A stretch of 5,569 nt of DNA from DROE01 sp964569865 (lineage in GTDB: Bacteria; Pseudomonadota; Alphaproteobacteria; Rhizobiales; Devosiaceae), in the NCBI GenBank assembly GCA_964569865.1, contig CAZMVQ010000108.1, positions 1 to 5,569 of the forward strand, given 5' to 3'. Made by a program: the position numbers and the translations under genes. Shown here one piece after another: positions 1-4,505 of this stretch; positions within the stretch are counted from its first letter, which is position 1, and each line of letters opens with the position of its first letter. The notes beneath the pieces were generated by a model that did no database searches, was not told the DNA's origin, and saw only the letters and a list, made by a program, of their open reading frames with translations.

Positions 1-58
1 ATCTAAACACTCTCTTTCAAACAGAATTGTATGAATTTAATAGGTCCTGACCCTAATC

Positions 59-85
59 AATCAGGCCGCAATTAGCGGCCTGATT
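59..85. terminator. Perfect 11-bp hairpin, possible terminator
   Basis: The arms at 59-69 and 75-85 are exactly complementary (core AGGCCGC/GCGGCCT) around the loop AATTA. The hairpin lies 40 bp beyond the stop of the minus-strand L,D-transpeptidase, so it could end that transcript. The T-rich tail on the minus strand is poor (TTGATTAG). On the plus strand the tail is TTTAATA, and an open frame running in from the left edge stops at 48-50, so the hairpin may instead end a gene lying mostly outside the window. The structure is certain; its direction and role are not. Confidence 0.5.
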
Positions 86-125
86 TAATATCTCAATTTT
101 GTTGGTCTAACTCTAAGGTCTTGCC

Positions 126-677
126 CTAAAGCACAATCACTGTCGAGCCAATGGGAACACGATTGTAAAGGTCTGTTACATATTCATTGGTTAGCCCGAT
201 GCAACCGTTTGAAACCGCCTTGCCGATAGTCCATGGCTGATTGGTTCCATGAATACGATAATAAGTGTCGCGGCCGTTGCGATAAAGATAAAGCGCCCTG
301 GCACCAAGAGGATTATCTGGTCCTCCGGGCACACCATCGGCGAATTTGGCATATTTTTCAGGTTCGCGCCTGATCATATTTCTGGTTGGTGTCCAGCGCG
401 GCCACTCCGCTTTACGCTCTATGTGAGCTTCACCTTTCCATGCCAACCCGGCCCGACCAACCCTGACGCCATAGCGCCGGGCGGAGGTTCCCGCATCAAC
501 GAGATAAAGGAAAAAATTCTCCGGATCGACAACAACACTACCGAGCGGATAACCGGTAAAAGGCACCCGTTGCGGCATGTATTTTGGGTCAGGCACATAT
601 TCCGTGTGACCAAGCACCACGGAAGGAGAGGCAATGGCTGCCAGTCCTGAAAGTATTACGGTTCTTCTTTTAATCAT
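126..677 (-). CDS. Exported L,D-transpeptidase (YkuD domain)
   Basis: This is a 183-residue protein of the YkuD family. These periplasmic enzymes cross-link peptidoglycan stem peptides (3-3 links) or attach proteins to them, using a catalytic cysteine. The start at 677 was chosen because GAGGGG sits 6 nt upstream (complement of 684-689). The longer frame to 752 has no such site and would bury the export signal. The N-terminus, with K-R-R-T-V-I-L followed by an Ala/Gly-rich hydrophobic stretch to about residue 24, looks like a twin-arginine leader. The catalytic block is at the C-terminus: His143-Gly and then S-N-G-C around Cys159, ending with the family's usual D-L-Y-N-R-V-P-x-G-T/S tail. The residue two after the cysteine is Gly161, where most relatives have Arg. 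The gene is divergent from the SH3b pair, which also looks envelope-directed. The family call is firm; the exact substrate is unknown. Confidence 0.93.
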   Translation of the reverse strand: MIKRRTVILSGLAAIASPSVVLGHTEYVPDPKYMPQRVPFTGYPLGSVVVDPENFFLYLVDAGTSARRYGVRVGRAGLAWKGEAHIERKAEWPRWTPTRNMIRREPEKYAKFADGVPGGPDNPLGARALYLYRNGRDTYYRIHGTNQPWTIGKAVSNGCIGLTNEYVTDLYNRVPIGSTVIVL

Positions 678-772
678 AATAGTCCCCTCAAAAAAAATTA
701 AGCTGGTGTGCCCTGCATATCGTGGACCTAACAACATCCGCCTCATTTGCAACTACAAGCGATATCCGTAAA

Positions 773-872
773 CAAACTAACAATAAAAACGGTGCAAACA
801 GGTTTACATAAGCAAACCGTAACAAACCGCCTCAAAAACGTAACAAACTGTCTGGTTGTAGTCAAAGCAAAC
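773..872. promoter_or_regulatory. Array of six CAAAC motifs (two as CGTAACAAAC)
   Basis: CAAAC occurs at 773, 795, 813, 823, 844 and 868, all in the same orientation. Two copies extend to the 10-mer CGTAACAAAC (818-827 and 839-848), exactly 21 bp apart, and a third is the near match CGTAAACAAAC (767-777). Steps of 22, 18, 10, 21 and 24 bp are close to whole or double helical turns, as expected for a protein binding tandem half-sites on one DNA face. The array lies 96-195 bp upstream of the transpeptidase start and outside the segment duplicated between the SH3b genes, so the transpeptidase is the more likely target. No regulator can be named. Confidence 0.35.
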
Positions 873-952
873 AATTCAATTCGCACTAAGCAACTCCCAA
901 ATTTATCTGCCAAATATTAATTGAGTTTTACTTTTCTCTTTAAGTTTTAAAA

Positions 953-981
953 CAAAAATTCTTCTAATTTTGTGCTATCAT
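953..981 (+). promoter_or_regulatory. Candidate promoter of SH3b gene 1 (extended -10)
   Basis: TATCAT at 976-981 is preceded by TG at 973-974, an extended -10 arrangement. The aligned position of the paralogue is TG-T-TATAGT, so the element is kept in both copies while the surrounding AT-rich sequence drifts. The matching -35 position is weak here (CAAAAA at 953-958). Transcription would begin near 988, giving a leader of about 105 nt. Confidence 0.4.
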
Positions 982-1042
982 TTCCCTTAATGCGTTGTTC
1001 AGCGTCCGTTCATTTGACAATTGCTTAGCTGCCTTTATTGAT

Positions 1043-1067
1043 GTGGCCATATTTTTATGTCAGCCAC
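1043..1067 (+). promoter_or_regulatory. Leader hairpin upstream of SH3b gene 1
   Basis: GTGGC (1043-1047) and GCCAC (1063-1067) are complementary. An inner CAT/ATG pair (1048-1050 with 1057-1059) extends the stem. The hairpin ends about 10 nt before the AAGGGA ribosome binding site, and the same GTGGC/GCCAC pair occurs at the equivalent place before the paralogue. The 21-bp block at 1030-1050 is identical to 2168-2188. A role in translation or mRNA stability is inferred. Confidence 0.35.
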
Positions 1068-1091
1068 GAAAAAACTAAGGGAAATAAAATT

Positions 1092-1856
1092 ATGGAAACT
1101 CCGAAATTCTTTACTGTTGTAGCAGCTGCCACATTTGCGCTGGTTGCTTCCACCATCACCGCATTTGCGGTTCCTGCCACTGCAACTTCAGCCGTTAATG
1201 TACGCTCCGGACCTGGAGTTTCTTTTGGCAAAATTGATGCCCTGCACGCAGGTCAGGCCGTTAACGTCACCGAATGTCAGGGTGGCTGGTGTTATGTGGA
1301 AAAAGCTGGGCCAGATGGCTGGGTCAGTGGCAATTATCTTCAAGCCGCAGAAGCAGCACCTGCCGCACCCGCTGCTCCTGCCGCAAATGATGCCGCAGCC
1401 GCCGCCGCCATTAACGTATTTGGCACTATTCTTGGAGCAATTATCAACAACTCAGCCCCACCTGCTCCTGTCCCGCCTGCTCCCCCGCCTGCCCCTGCAG
1501 CACCTACAGTGATTTCTGCTGCTCAGGTGAATTTACCTCTCAACTGGTCTGTCAACCTTGATACCGGCAGAGCGGATAGCGGAAGTTTTCCAGGTGCTGA
1601 CATATCTCAACAGGGTGCCGGTGCAGGCAGAGTCATTTTTGTACAAAATGGCGCACAACTATCGGTAGGTGGAACCAGCCAGCGCGGTTATGGCGGATGT
1701 TCAGATGCCACTTATTCAGGTGCACCTGTTCAGGTTGGCTCTATTCTAAATAAAACTATCTGCGTAAAAACCGATCAGGGTAATATTTCCGAATTCTGGT
1801 TTATTGGCCAAACAGGAACCACACTGGGAGTTAAATACGTAACTTGGAGAGACTAA
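1092..1856 (+). CDS. Secreted SH3b protein with unassigned beta-rich C-terminal domain
   Basis: This 254-residue protein starts at 1092, where AAGGGA (1077-1082) lies 9 nt upstream; the frame is open back to 1038 but that part has no such site. Residues 1-26 form a signal peptide (polar METPKFF, a hydrophobic core, then AFA as the likely cleavage site). Residues about 30-83 are a bacterial SH3 domain: the NVRSGPG opening, C62-QGG-W-C67 and the closing GWVSGNYL. Such domains usually bind cell-wall peptide or carbohydrate in the periplasm. An Ala/Pro-rich linker (84-140) encloses a conserved hydrophobic segment, INVFGTILGAII (107-118). Residues 141-254 contain many short polar beta-strand-like stretches, two cysteines (C203, C224) and a final VKYVTW. 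I do not recognise that domain with certainty. It is a paralogue of the next gene over the first half only. Binding of the envelope is inferred; no catalytic site is visible. Confidence 0.88.
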   Translation: METPKFFTVVAAATFALVASTITAFAVPATATSAVNVRSGPGVSFGKIDALHAGQAVNVTECQGGWCYVEKAGPDGWVSGNYLQAAEAAPAAPAAPAANDAAAAAAINVFGTILGAIINNSAPPAPVPPAPPPAPAAPTVISAAQVNLPLNWSVNLDTGRADSGSFPGADISQQGAGAGRVIFVQNGAQLSVGGTSQRGYGGCSDATYSGAPVQVGSILNKTICVKTDQGNISEFWFIGQTGTTLGVKYVTWRD

Positions 1857-1878
1857 TTCCAAACCAATAAAATCGAAT

Positions 1879-1917
1879 AAAAAGGCGCTGTTCTTAATCG
1901 AGCAGCGCCTTTTTTTT
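1879..1917 (+). terminator. Rho-independent terminator of SH3b gene 1
   Basis: GGCGCTG (1884-1890) pairs with CAGCGCC (1903-1909). The stem is extended inward by T-T-C with G-A-G around a six-base loop and outward by A/T pairs, and it is followed by eight Ts (1910-1917). It lies 23 bp after the stop codon at 1856, so the two SH3b genes are separate transcription units. Confidence 0.93.
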
Positions 1918-2090
1918 GTACAATGAACAATTATTGATTTAAAGCGTTCTTCATATTGGAGCTAAAGCATTTTTGGTTTAATTCGAACTAGACAATAAAA
2001 ATAGCGGCAGCTTAATAATTTCAACAAGCAACTAACCAATTTATCAATCAAATATTATTTAGACTTTATTTCAAATTATTGTTTTTAAAC

Positions 2091-2119
2091 TTAAAATTCT
2101 TCAAATTTTGTGTTATAGT
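2091..2119 (+). promoter_or_regulatory. Candidate promoter of SH3b gene 2
   Basis: TTAAAA (2091-2096) and TATAGT (2114-2119) are separated by 17 bp, with TG at 2111-2112 as an extended -10. The -10 aligns with TATCAT of the first gene. The predicted start near 2126 gives a leader of about 106 nt, the same length as for the paralogue. Confidence 0.42.
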
Positions 2120-2180
2120 TCTCATAAATGCTTTGTTCAGCGCCCGTTCATTCGATAATTGCTTAAATGCCTTTATTGAT

Positions 2181-2206
2181 GTGGCCATGATTTTTACATC
2201 AGCCAC
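2181..2206 (+). promoter_or_regulatory. Leader hairpin upstream of SH3b gene 2
   Basis: GTGGC (2181-2185) pairs with GCCAC (2202-2206), as in the paralogue. Here an overlapping alternative also exists: TGATGT (2177-2182) is complementary to ACATCA (2196-2201). The two pairings exclude each other, which would suit a switch but could be chance. The ribosome binding site GAGGGA (2217-2222) follows about 10 nt later. Confidence 0.33.
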
Positions 2207-2231
2207 CAGAAAAATTGAGGGAAACAGAACC

Positions 2232-2870
2232 ATGAAAACTCCAAAATTCTTAAACGTAATAGTTGCTGCCACATTTATGCTGGTAACTTCCACAATCGCC
2301 GCATTTGCGGTTCCTGCCACTGCAACCACCGGCGTCAACGTTCGCTCAGGACCTGGCACCGGCTTTGGCATAGTCGACACTCTGCATGCAGGTGAAGCCG
2401 TTAATGTCACCGAATGTCAGGGTGGCTGGTGCTATGTTGAAAAATCCGGCCCTGATGGCTGGGTCAGCGGCAACTATCTGCAGGCCGCAGCTGCAACACC
2501 TGCCGCACCCGCCCCCAGCTCTGCCGCAAATGACGCAGCAGCCGCTGCCGCCATCAACGTATTTGGCACCATTGCCGGTGCGGTAATTGGCAACATAATC
2601 ACTCCGCCTGTAGTGCCTACTCCACAGGTGTGTTTCTTTAACGGACCAAACTACTCCGGTGCTTCCTTTTGTGTTGATGCCGGCACTGATAACACTCTAT
2701 TAGCTGGTTTCTGGAACGATAGAATTTCTTCTGTGACAGTTCCAGCAGGATCCACCGCCACGGTTTGTCGCAACCCGGTGTATGGCGGTGCCTGCAGAAC
2801 TTATAATGCTGATCGTGCCAATCTGCACATGATCGTAAATAATCAGGTTTCTTCTTTCCAGACATTTTAG
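2232..2870 (+). CDS. Secreted SH3b protein with beta/gamma-crystallin-like domain
   Basis: This 212-residue protein starts at 2232, chosen because GAGGGA (2217-2222) is 9 nt upstream and the start aligns with its paralogue. The frame is open back to 2079, but that part encodes the conserved leader. Residues 1-26 are a signal peptide ending AFA. Residues about 30-83 are an SH3b domain with NVRSGPG, C62-QGG-W-C67 and GWVSGNYL. An Ala/Pro linker leads to INVFGTIAGAVI (108-119). Residues 133-212 match a single beta/gamma-crystallin domain of two Greek-key halves. Each half has a Y-x-G corner (Y141-S-G, Y184-G-G) and a calcium signature of the form N/D-N/D-x-x-S/T-S (N162-D-R-I-S-S and N203-N-Q-V-S-S). 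Four cysteines (134, 147, 179, 188) could pair after export. Calcium-stabilised binding at the envelope or outside the cell is inferred from the families; no enzyme site is seen. Confidence 0.88.
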   Translation: MKTPKFLNVIVAATFMLVTSTIAAFAVPATATTGVNVRSGPGTGFGIVDTLHAGEAVNVTECQGGWCYVEKSGPDGWVSGNYLQAAAATPAAPAPSSAANDAAAAAAINVFGTIAGAVIGNIITPPVVPTPQVCFFNGPNYSGASFCVDAGTDNTLLAGFWNDRISSVTVPAGSTATVCRNPVYGGACRTYNADRANLHMIVNNQVSSFQTF

Positions 2871-2899
2871 TCTTAGATTGCAACCTGCAAATCCAAACT

Positions 2900-2932
2900 A
2901 AAAAAGGGTCGCCCTGTCAGGCGGCCCTTCTT
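2900..2932. terminator. Bidirectional terminator between convergent genes
   Basis: AAGGGTCGCC (2904-2913) pairs with GGCGGCCCTT (2920-2929) with one G-T wobble and a six-base loop. On the minus strand the stem is followed by a run of Ts (complement of A2900-2905), ideal for the ion-channel gene whose stop is at 2962. On the plus strand the tail CTTCTTATATT is weaker but usable for the SH3b gene ending at 2870. Confidence 0.85.
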
Positions 2933-2961
2933 ATATTGGGCGACAAAACACCAACTAAATA

Positions 2962-3396
2962 TCATTTAGTATCGCGCATACCCCAGAATTTATTCATGGC
3001 CAGATAGGTGAACGAGGCTGACCAGGCAATCAAAATTAGCCCGGTCAGAGATTCAATCGCCGCAACAAAGCGCAAATGCCCGGTTGGAAACAAATCACCC
3101 ATGCCAAGGGTTGTATAAGAGGCTGCCGAAAAATAGAAAAAATCCACCCAACTTCCTTCAATGGCGCCAGCGATTTCTCCCAAGCCCCAACGATGTTGCA
3201 TCAGGGCAAAGGCAATCGCAAACAACGAAATTTCCAGAATATGGGCCATAAAAACCACCCCGATGGCAGATAACAGCCGCCGCCGGGCCGAACCGCGCAT
3301 CTTGGGCATGGCAACAGAAACCATCCTGAGCAATTCATAGTGGATGAATATACACGCCACCACCAAAGCCAGTGTGATTAAAAAAGCAACAAACAT
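2962..3396 (-). CDS. Small two-TM-type ion channel protein, atypical filter
   Basis: This 144-residue integral membrane protein resembles the Ion_trans_2 (two-TM potassium channel) family. Hydrophobic segments lie at about residues 2-22, 44-66 and 108-130. Between the last two, residues 82-101 form a pore-helix-like stretch leading into T95-T-L-G-M-G-D101. Potassium channels normally read T-V-G-Y-G-D; the two glycines and the Asp are kept, but Tyr is Met and an extra Thr-Leu replaces Thr-Val. The family assembles as tetramers. No RCK/TrkA or cyclic-nucleotide domain is present, so gating is not evident. The start is supported by GAGGGG (complement of 3404-3409) 7 nt upstream. It lies downstream of the TetR gene on the same strand, but a 176-bp gap with its own candidate promoter argues for independent expression. 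Channel fold likely; potassium selectivity is unproven. Confidence 0.85.
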   Translation of the reverse strand: MFVAFLITLALVVACIFIHYELLRMVSVAMPKMRGSARRRLLSAIGVVFMAHILEISLFAIAFALMQHRWGLGEIAGAIEGSWVDFFYFSAASYTTLGMGDLFPTGHLRFVAAIESLTGLILIAWSASFTYLAMNKFWGMRDTK

Positions 3397-3457
3397 GAAA
3401 TATCCCCTCGCCTTTTGTAAAAAAAGGCACTCCCGGATGAAAAGAACTTGGAGAAAA

Positions 3458-3485
3458 ATTCTAGCGCAATCGGGTTATCAAGCAA
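3458..3485 (-). promoter_or_regulatory. Candidate promoter of the ion-channel gene
   Basis: On the minus strand TTGCTT (complement of 3480-3485) and TAGAAT (complement of 3458-3463) are 16 bp apart. Transcription would start near 3450, about 55 nt before the channel start codon. No operator-like palindrome overlaps it. Confidence 0.4.
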
Positions 3486-3572
3486 TAAATGGGCTTTTAC
3501 GCTGGCTTGAAAACAGGCTGGTCGCCATTAAATCATATTCATCGCGCAAAAAATTCTTGCAGGTCAGCTAGA

Positions 3573-4157
3573 TCACGGGCCTAGAATGATATTGTTTGCG
3601 ACCCCGCAAACCTTGCGAGCAACATCAAGCAACTGTTTAACGCTGCTGTTAAAACCGGATTGCGCACCAATACTTGAGATTGTTCCCATCAGAGAAAAAC
3701 AGATCAGCCCGGCAATATCCGCATCAATTTCCTTGTCGATCTCGCCATTTGCCTGCCCCTGCCTGATTTGATCAGCAATAGCATTGCTAAATTCAATTAT
3801 GTAAAGCTGATAGAGGCTCTTTATGTGCAAAGCGCCACGCAACGGACCGTTGGCGGTTTTATACAAATAACAACCCCGCCAATCCTTTTGTTGCGCAATG
3901 GTTTCGAAACTATCCCAAAAATTATTCAGGCCTGACAAACCTCCCGGGTCTTTCAAAATAGCGATAAAATCCAATAATTTTTGATAATAAATATCAAGTG
4001 TATCCTCAATCAGAGCATTTTTGTCGGGCCAATGCCCATAAAGCGATTTTCGGCTTAATCCAGTAGCTTTGACAATTTCATCATAAGTTGCTGTCTCAGC
4101 ACCCCGCGCCCAGAACAGGTTCAACGCATTTTCGACAATTTGTTCCTGATTGTTCAA
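3573..4157 (-). CDS. TetR/AcrR-family transcriptional regulator
   Basis: This 194-residue protein is a typical length for the family. Residues 4-50 form the DNA-binding domain: a first helix (QIVENALNLFWARG), the helix-turn-helix T23-ATYDEIVKATGLSRKSLY, and G-H-W-P-D-K-N-A-L where relatives have Y-H-F-x-S-K-E-x-L. The remainder is an all-helical ligand and dimer domain. It includes R94-G-C96, a motif shared with TetR members that have a G-C-L-L segment, and a second cysteine at 184. The start is TTG: in-frame TGA occurs at 4182-4184 with no ATG or GTG between, and GGGGTGAAG lies just before. It is divergent from the SRPBCC gene, whose promoter carries two palindromes of the size TetR dimers bind, so it is most likely that gene's repressor. 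The ligand is unknown. Whether it represses its own gene is not visible. Confidence 0.93.
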   Translation of the reverse strand: MNNQEQIVENALNLFWARGAETATYDEIVKATGLSRKSLYGHWPDKNALIEDTLDIYYQKLLDFIAILKDPGGLSGLNNFWDSFETIAQQKDWRGCYLYKTANGPLRGALHIKSLYQLYIIEFSNAIADQIRQGQANGEIDKEIDADIAGLICFSLMGTISSIGAQSGFNSSVKQLLDVARKVCGVANNIILGP

Positions 4158-4253
4158 TTTTTCTTCACCCCGCTCATAAGATCAACACATGCCAGAAATC
4201 GCGCGCGCATCGTAACACCAAAAATATGCTTTGCAGAATACCCTTGCTTTCAC

Positions 4254-4309
4254 CCTGTCGCTTTTACCTCATCGTTTTCACCTTGTCGCTTTTACCTTGT
4301 CGCTTTTAC
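4254..4309. repeat. Four tandem 14-bp repeats (CTTGTCGCTTTTAC type)
   Basis: Units at 4254-4267, 4268-4281, 4282-4295 and 4296-4309 run head to tail without spacers. The last two are identical, the first differs at one base, and the second at four. A more diverged unit may precede them (4240-4253). The next 14 bp, starting CTTGAC at 4310, begin in the same register and supply the -35 box. One and a half units reappear right of the gap (4443-4464). Fourteen is not a multiple of three, so the array is not coding. The role is unknown; replication slippage would explain its origin. Confidence 0.85.
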
Positions 4310-4310
4310 C

Positions 4311-4338
4311 TTGACAGAGAATAATCATTCTCTATATA
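4311..4338 (+). promoter_or_regulatory. Strong sigma-70 promoter, copy left of gap
   Basis: A perfect TTGACA (4311-4316) and TATATA (4333-4338) are 16 bp apart. Almost the whole spacer is the inverted repeat AGAGAATAATCATTCTCT (4316-4333). It reads rightward into the gap. It is either a true second copy or the same promoter as 4466-4493 assembled twice. Confidence 0.6.
4316..4333. promoter_or_regulatory. TetR-type operator O1, left copy
   Basis: AGAGAAT and ATTCTCT are 7-bp inverted arms around AATC, overlapping the last base of the -35 and the first base of the -10. A dimer bound here would block RNA polymerase. Assignment to the adjacent TetR protein is inferred from position. Confidence 0.6.
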
Positions 4339-4342
4339 CCTG

Positions 4343-4442
4343 NNNNNNNNNNNNNNNNNNNNNNNNNNNNNNNNNNNNNNNNNNNNNNNNNNNNNNNNNN
4401 NNNNNNNNNNNNNNNNNNNNNNNNNNNNNNNNNNNNNNNNNN
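4343..4442. other. Assembly gap (100 Ns)
   Basis: Exactly 100 undefined bases, a conventional placeholder rather than a measured length. The gap is bordered on both sides by the same 55 bp, suggesting two contig ends that overlap rather than missing sequence. Confidence 0.98.
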
Positions 4443-4465
4443 GCTTTTACCTTGTCGCTTTTACC

Positions 4466-4493
4466 TTGACAGAGAATAATCATTCTCTATATA
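4466..4493 (+). promoter_or_regulatory. Promoter of the SRPBCC gene
   Basis: TTGACA (4466-4471), a 16-bp spacer and TATATA (4488-4493) place transcription start near 4500, about 76 nt before the start codon. This is the closest match to a sigma-70 consensus in the window. Operator O1 fills its spacer and O2 lies just after its start, so expression is probably high when the repressor leaves. Confidence 0.8.
4471..4488. promoter_or_regulatory. TetR-type operator O1 of the SRPBCC promoter
   Basis: An 18-bp inverted repeat (AGAGAAT, AATC, ATTCTCT) between the -35 and -10 boxes. Its centre is 35 bp from that of O2, which shares GAGAA and CATTCTC at matching positions. Confidence 0.65.
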
Positions 4494-4505
4494 CCTGCTT
4501 TTCAT

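Larger units (their letters stand above)
678..1091. other. Divergent intergenic region, L,D-transpeptidase / SH3b gene 1
   Basis: This 414-bp stretch holds no credible gene. From left to right it contains the ribosome binding site of the minus-strand transpeptidase, a CAAAC-repeat zone at 773-872, and from about 888 the promoter and leader copy shared with the second SH3b gene. I could not find a convincing -35/-10 pair for the transpeptidase itself. Confidence 0.6.
888..1442 (+). repeat. Duplicated module, copy 1 (leader plus N-terminal half of SH3b gene)
   Basis: This segment aligns with 2026-2585 almost without gaps (the offset changes from 1138 to 1140 bp). It covers the AT-rich promoter, the roughly 105-nt leader and about the first 117 codons of the SH3b gene. 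Similarity stops abruptly after the conserved INVFGTI segment, where the C-terminal domains become unrelated. The copies differ at many sites, including many silent ones, so the duplication is not recent. Confidence 0.85.
1918..2231. other. Intergenic region between the SH3b genes
   Basis: From 1918 to about 2025 I see only AT-rich sequence with no gene, hairpin or repeat I can support. From 2026 onward this is the duplicated promoter and leader of the second SH3b gene. Confidence 0.6.
2026..2585 (+). repeat. Duplicated module, copy 2 (leader plus N-terminal half of SH3b gene)
   Basis: Partner of 888-1442. Similarity begins at AAGCAACT (2026-2033) and continues through the leader, signal peptide, SH3b domain and linker to about codon 118, then ends where the crystallin-like domain begins. 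Non-coding leader blocks are as well kept as the coding part. Confidence 0.85.
4288..4342 (+). repeat. 55-bp direct repeat, left of the gap
   Basis: This segment is identical over 55 bases to 4443-4497. It ends exactly where the Ns start, and its partner begins exactly where they end. It covers 1.5 tandem units, the promoter and the first palindrome. Confidence 0.95.
4443..4497 (+). repeat. 55-bp direct repeat, right of the gap
   Basis: Exact copy of 4288-4342. Beyond it the sequence continues uniquely into the SRPBCC leader. Confidence 0.95.

Noticed and set aside
3..50. Open frame entering from the left edge on the plus strand and stopping at TGA 48-50, just before the hairpin at 59-85
   Set aside because: Only 15 codons are visible and nothing in them is recognisable, so a partial gene cannot be claimed.
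249..650. 133-codon plus-strand frame
   Set aside because: It lies antisense inside the L,D-transpeptidase, has no ribosome binding site and no family resemblance.
990..1028. 12-codon open frames at the same place in both SH3b leaders (990-1028 and the equivalent 2128-2166)
   Set aside because: Start and stop are conserved, but most differences change the amino acid and neither has a ribosome binding site, so conservation is better explained at the RNA or DNA level.
1014..1041. TTGACA with TATTGA 16 bp later as an alternative promoter for SH3b gene 1
   Set aside because: The -35 is not kept in the paralogue (TCGATA), whereas the upstream extended -10 is; it remains a minor possibility.
2079..2231. 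N-terminal extension of SH3b gene 2 to 2079
   Set aside because: It would translate the promoter and leader that are homologous to the non-coding leader of gene 1; the signal peptide and ribosome binding site support 2232.
3500..3525. Imperfect hairpin downstream of the TetR gene as its terminator
   Set aside because: The stem relies on several G-T pairs and no clear T-run follows on the minus strand.
3344..3571. 75-codon plus-strand frame between the channel and TetR genes
   Set aside because: It overlaps the channel gene antisense, has no ribosome binding site and encodes no recognisable domain.
4254..4464. Repeats as a CRISPR array or plasmid iterons
   Set aside because: Units are 14 bp and head to tail without spacers, no cas gene is present, and no replication initiator gene is nearby.
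4140..4469. Plus-strand frame across the gap with repeated residues
   Set aside because: It depends on reading through 100 Ns and a 14-bp repeat that changes frame each unit.
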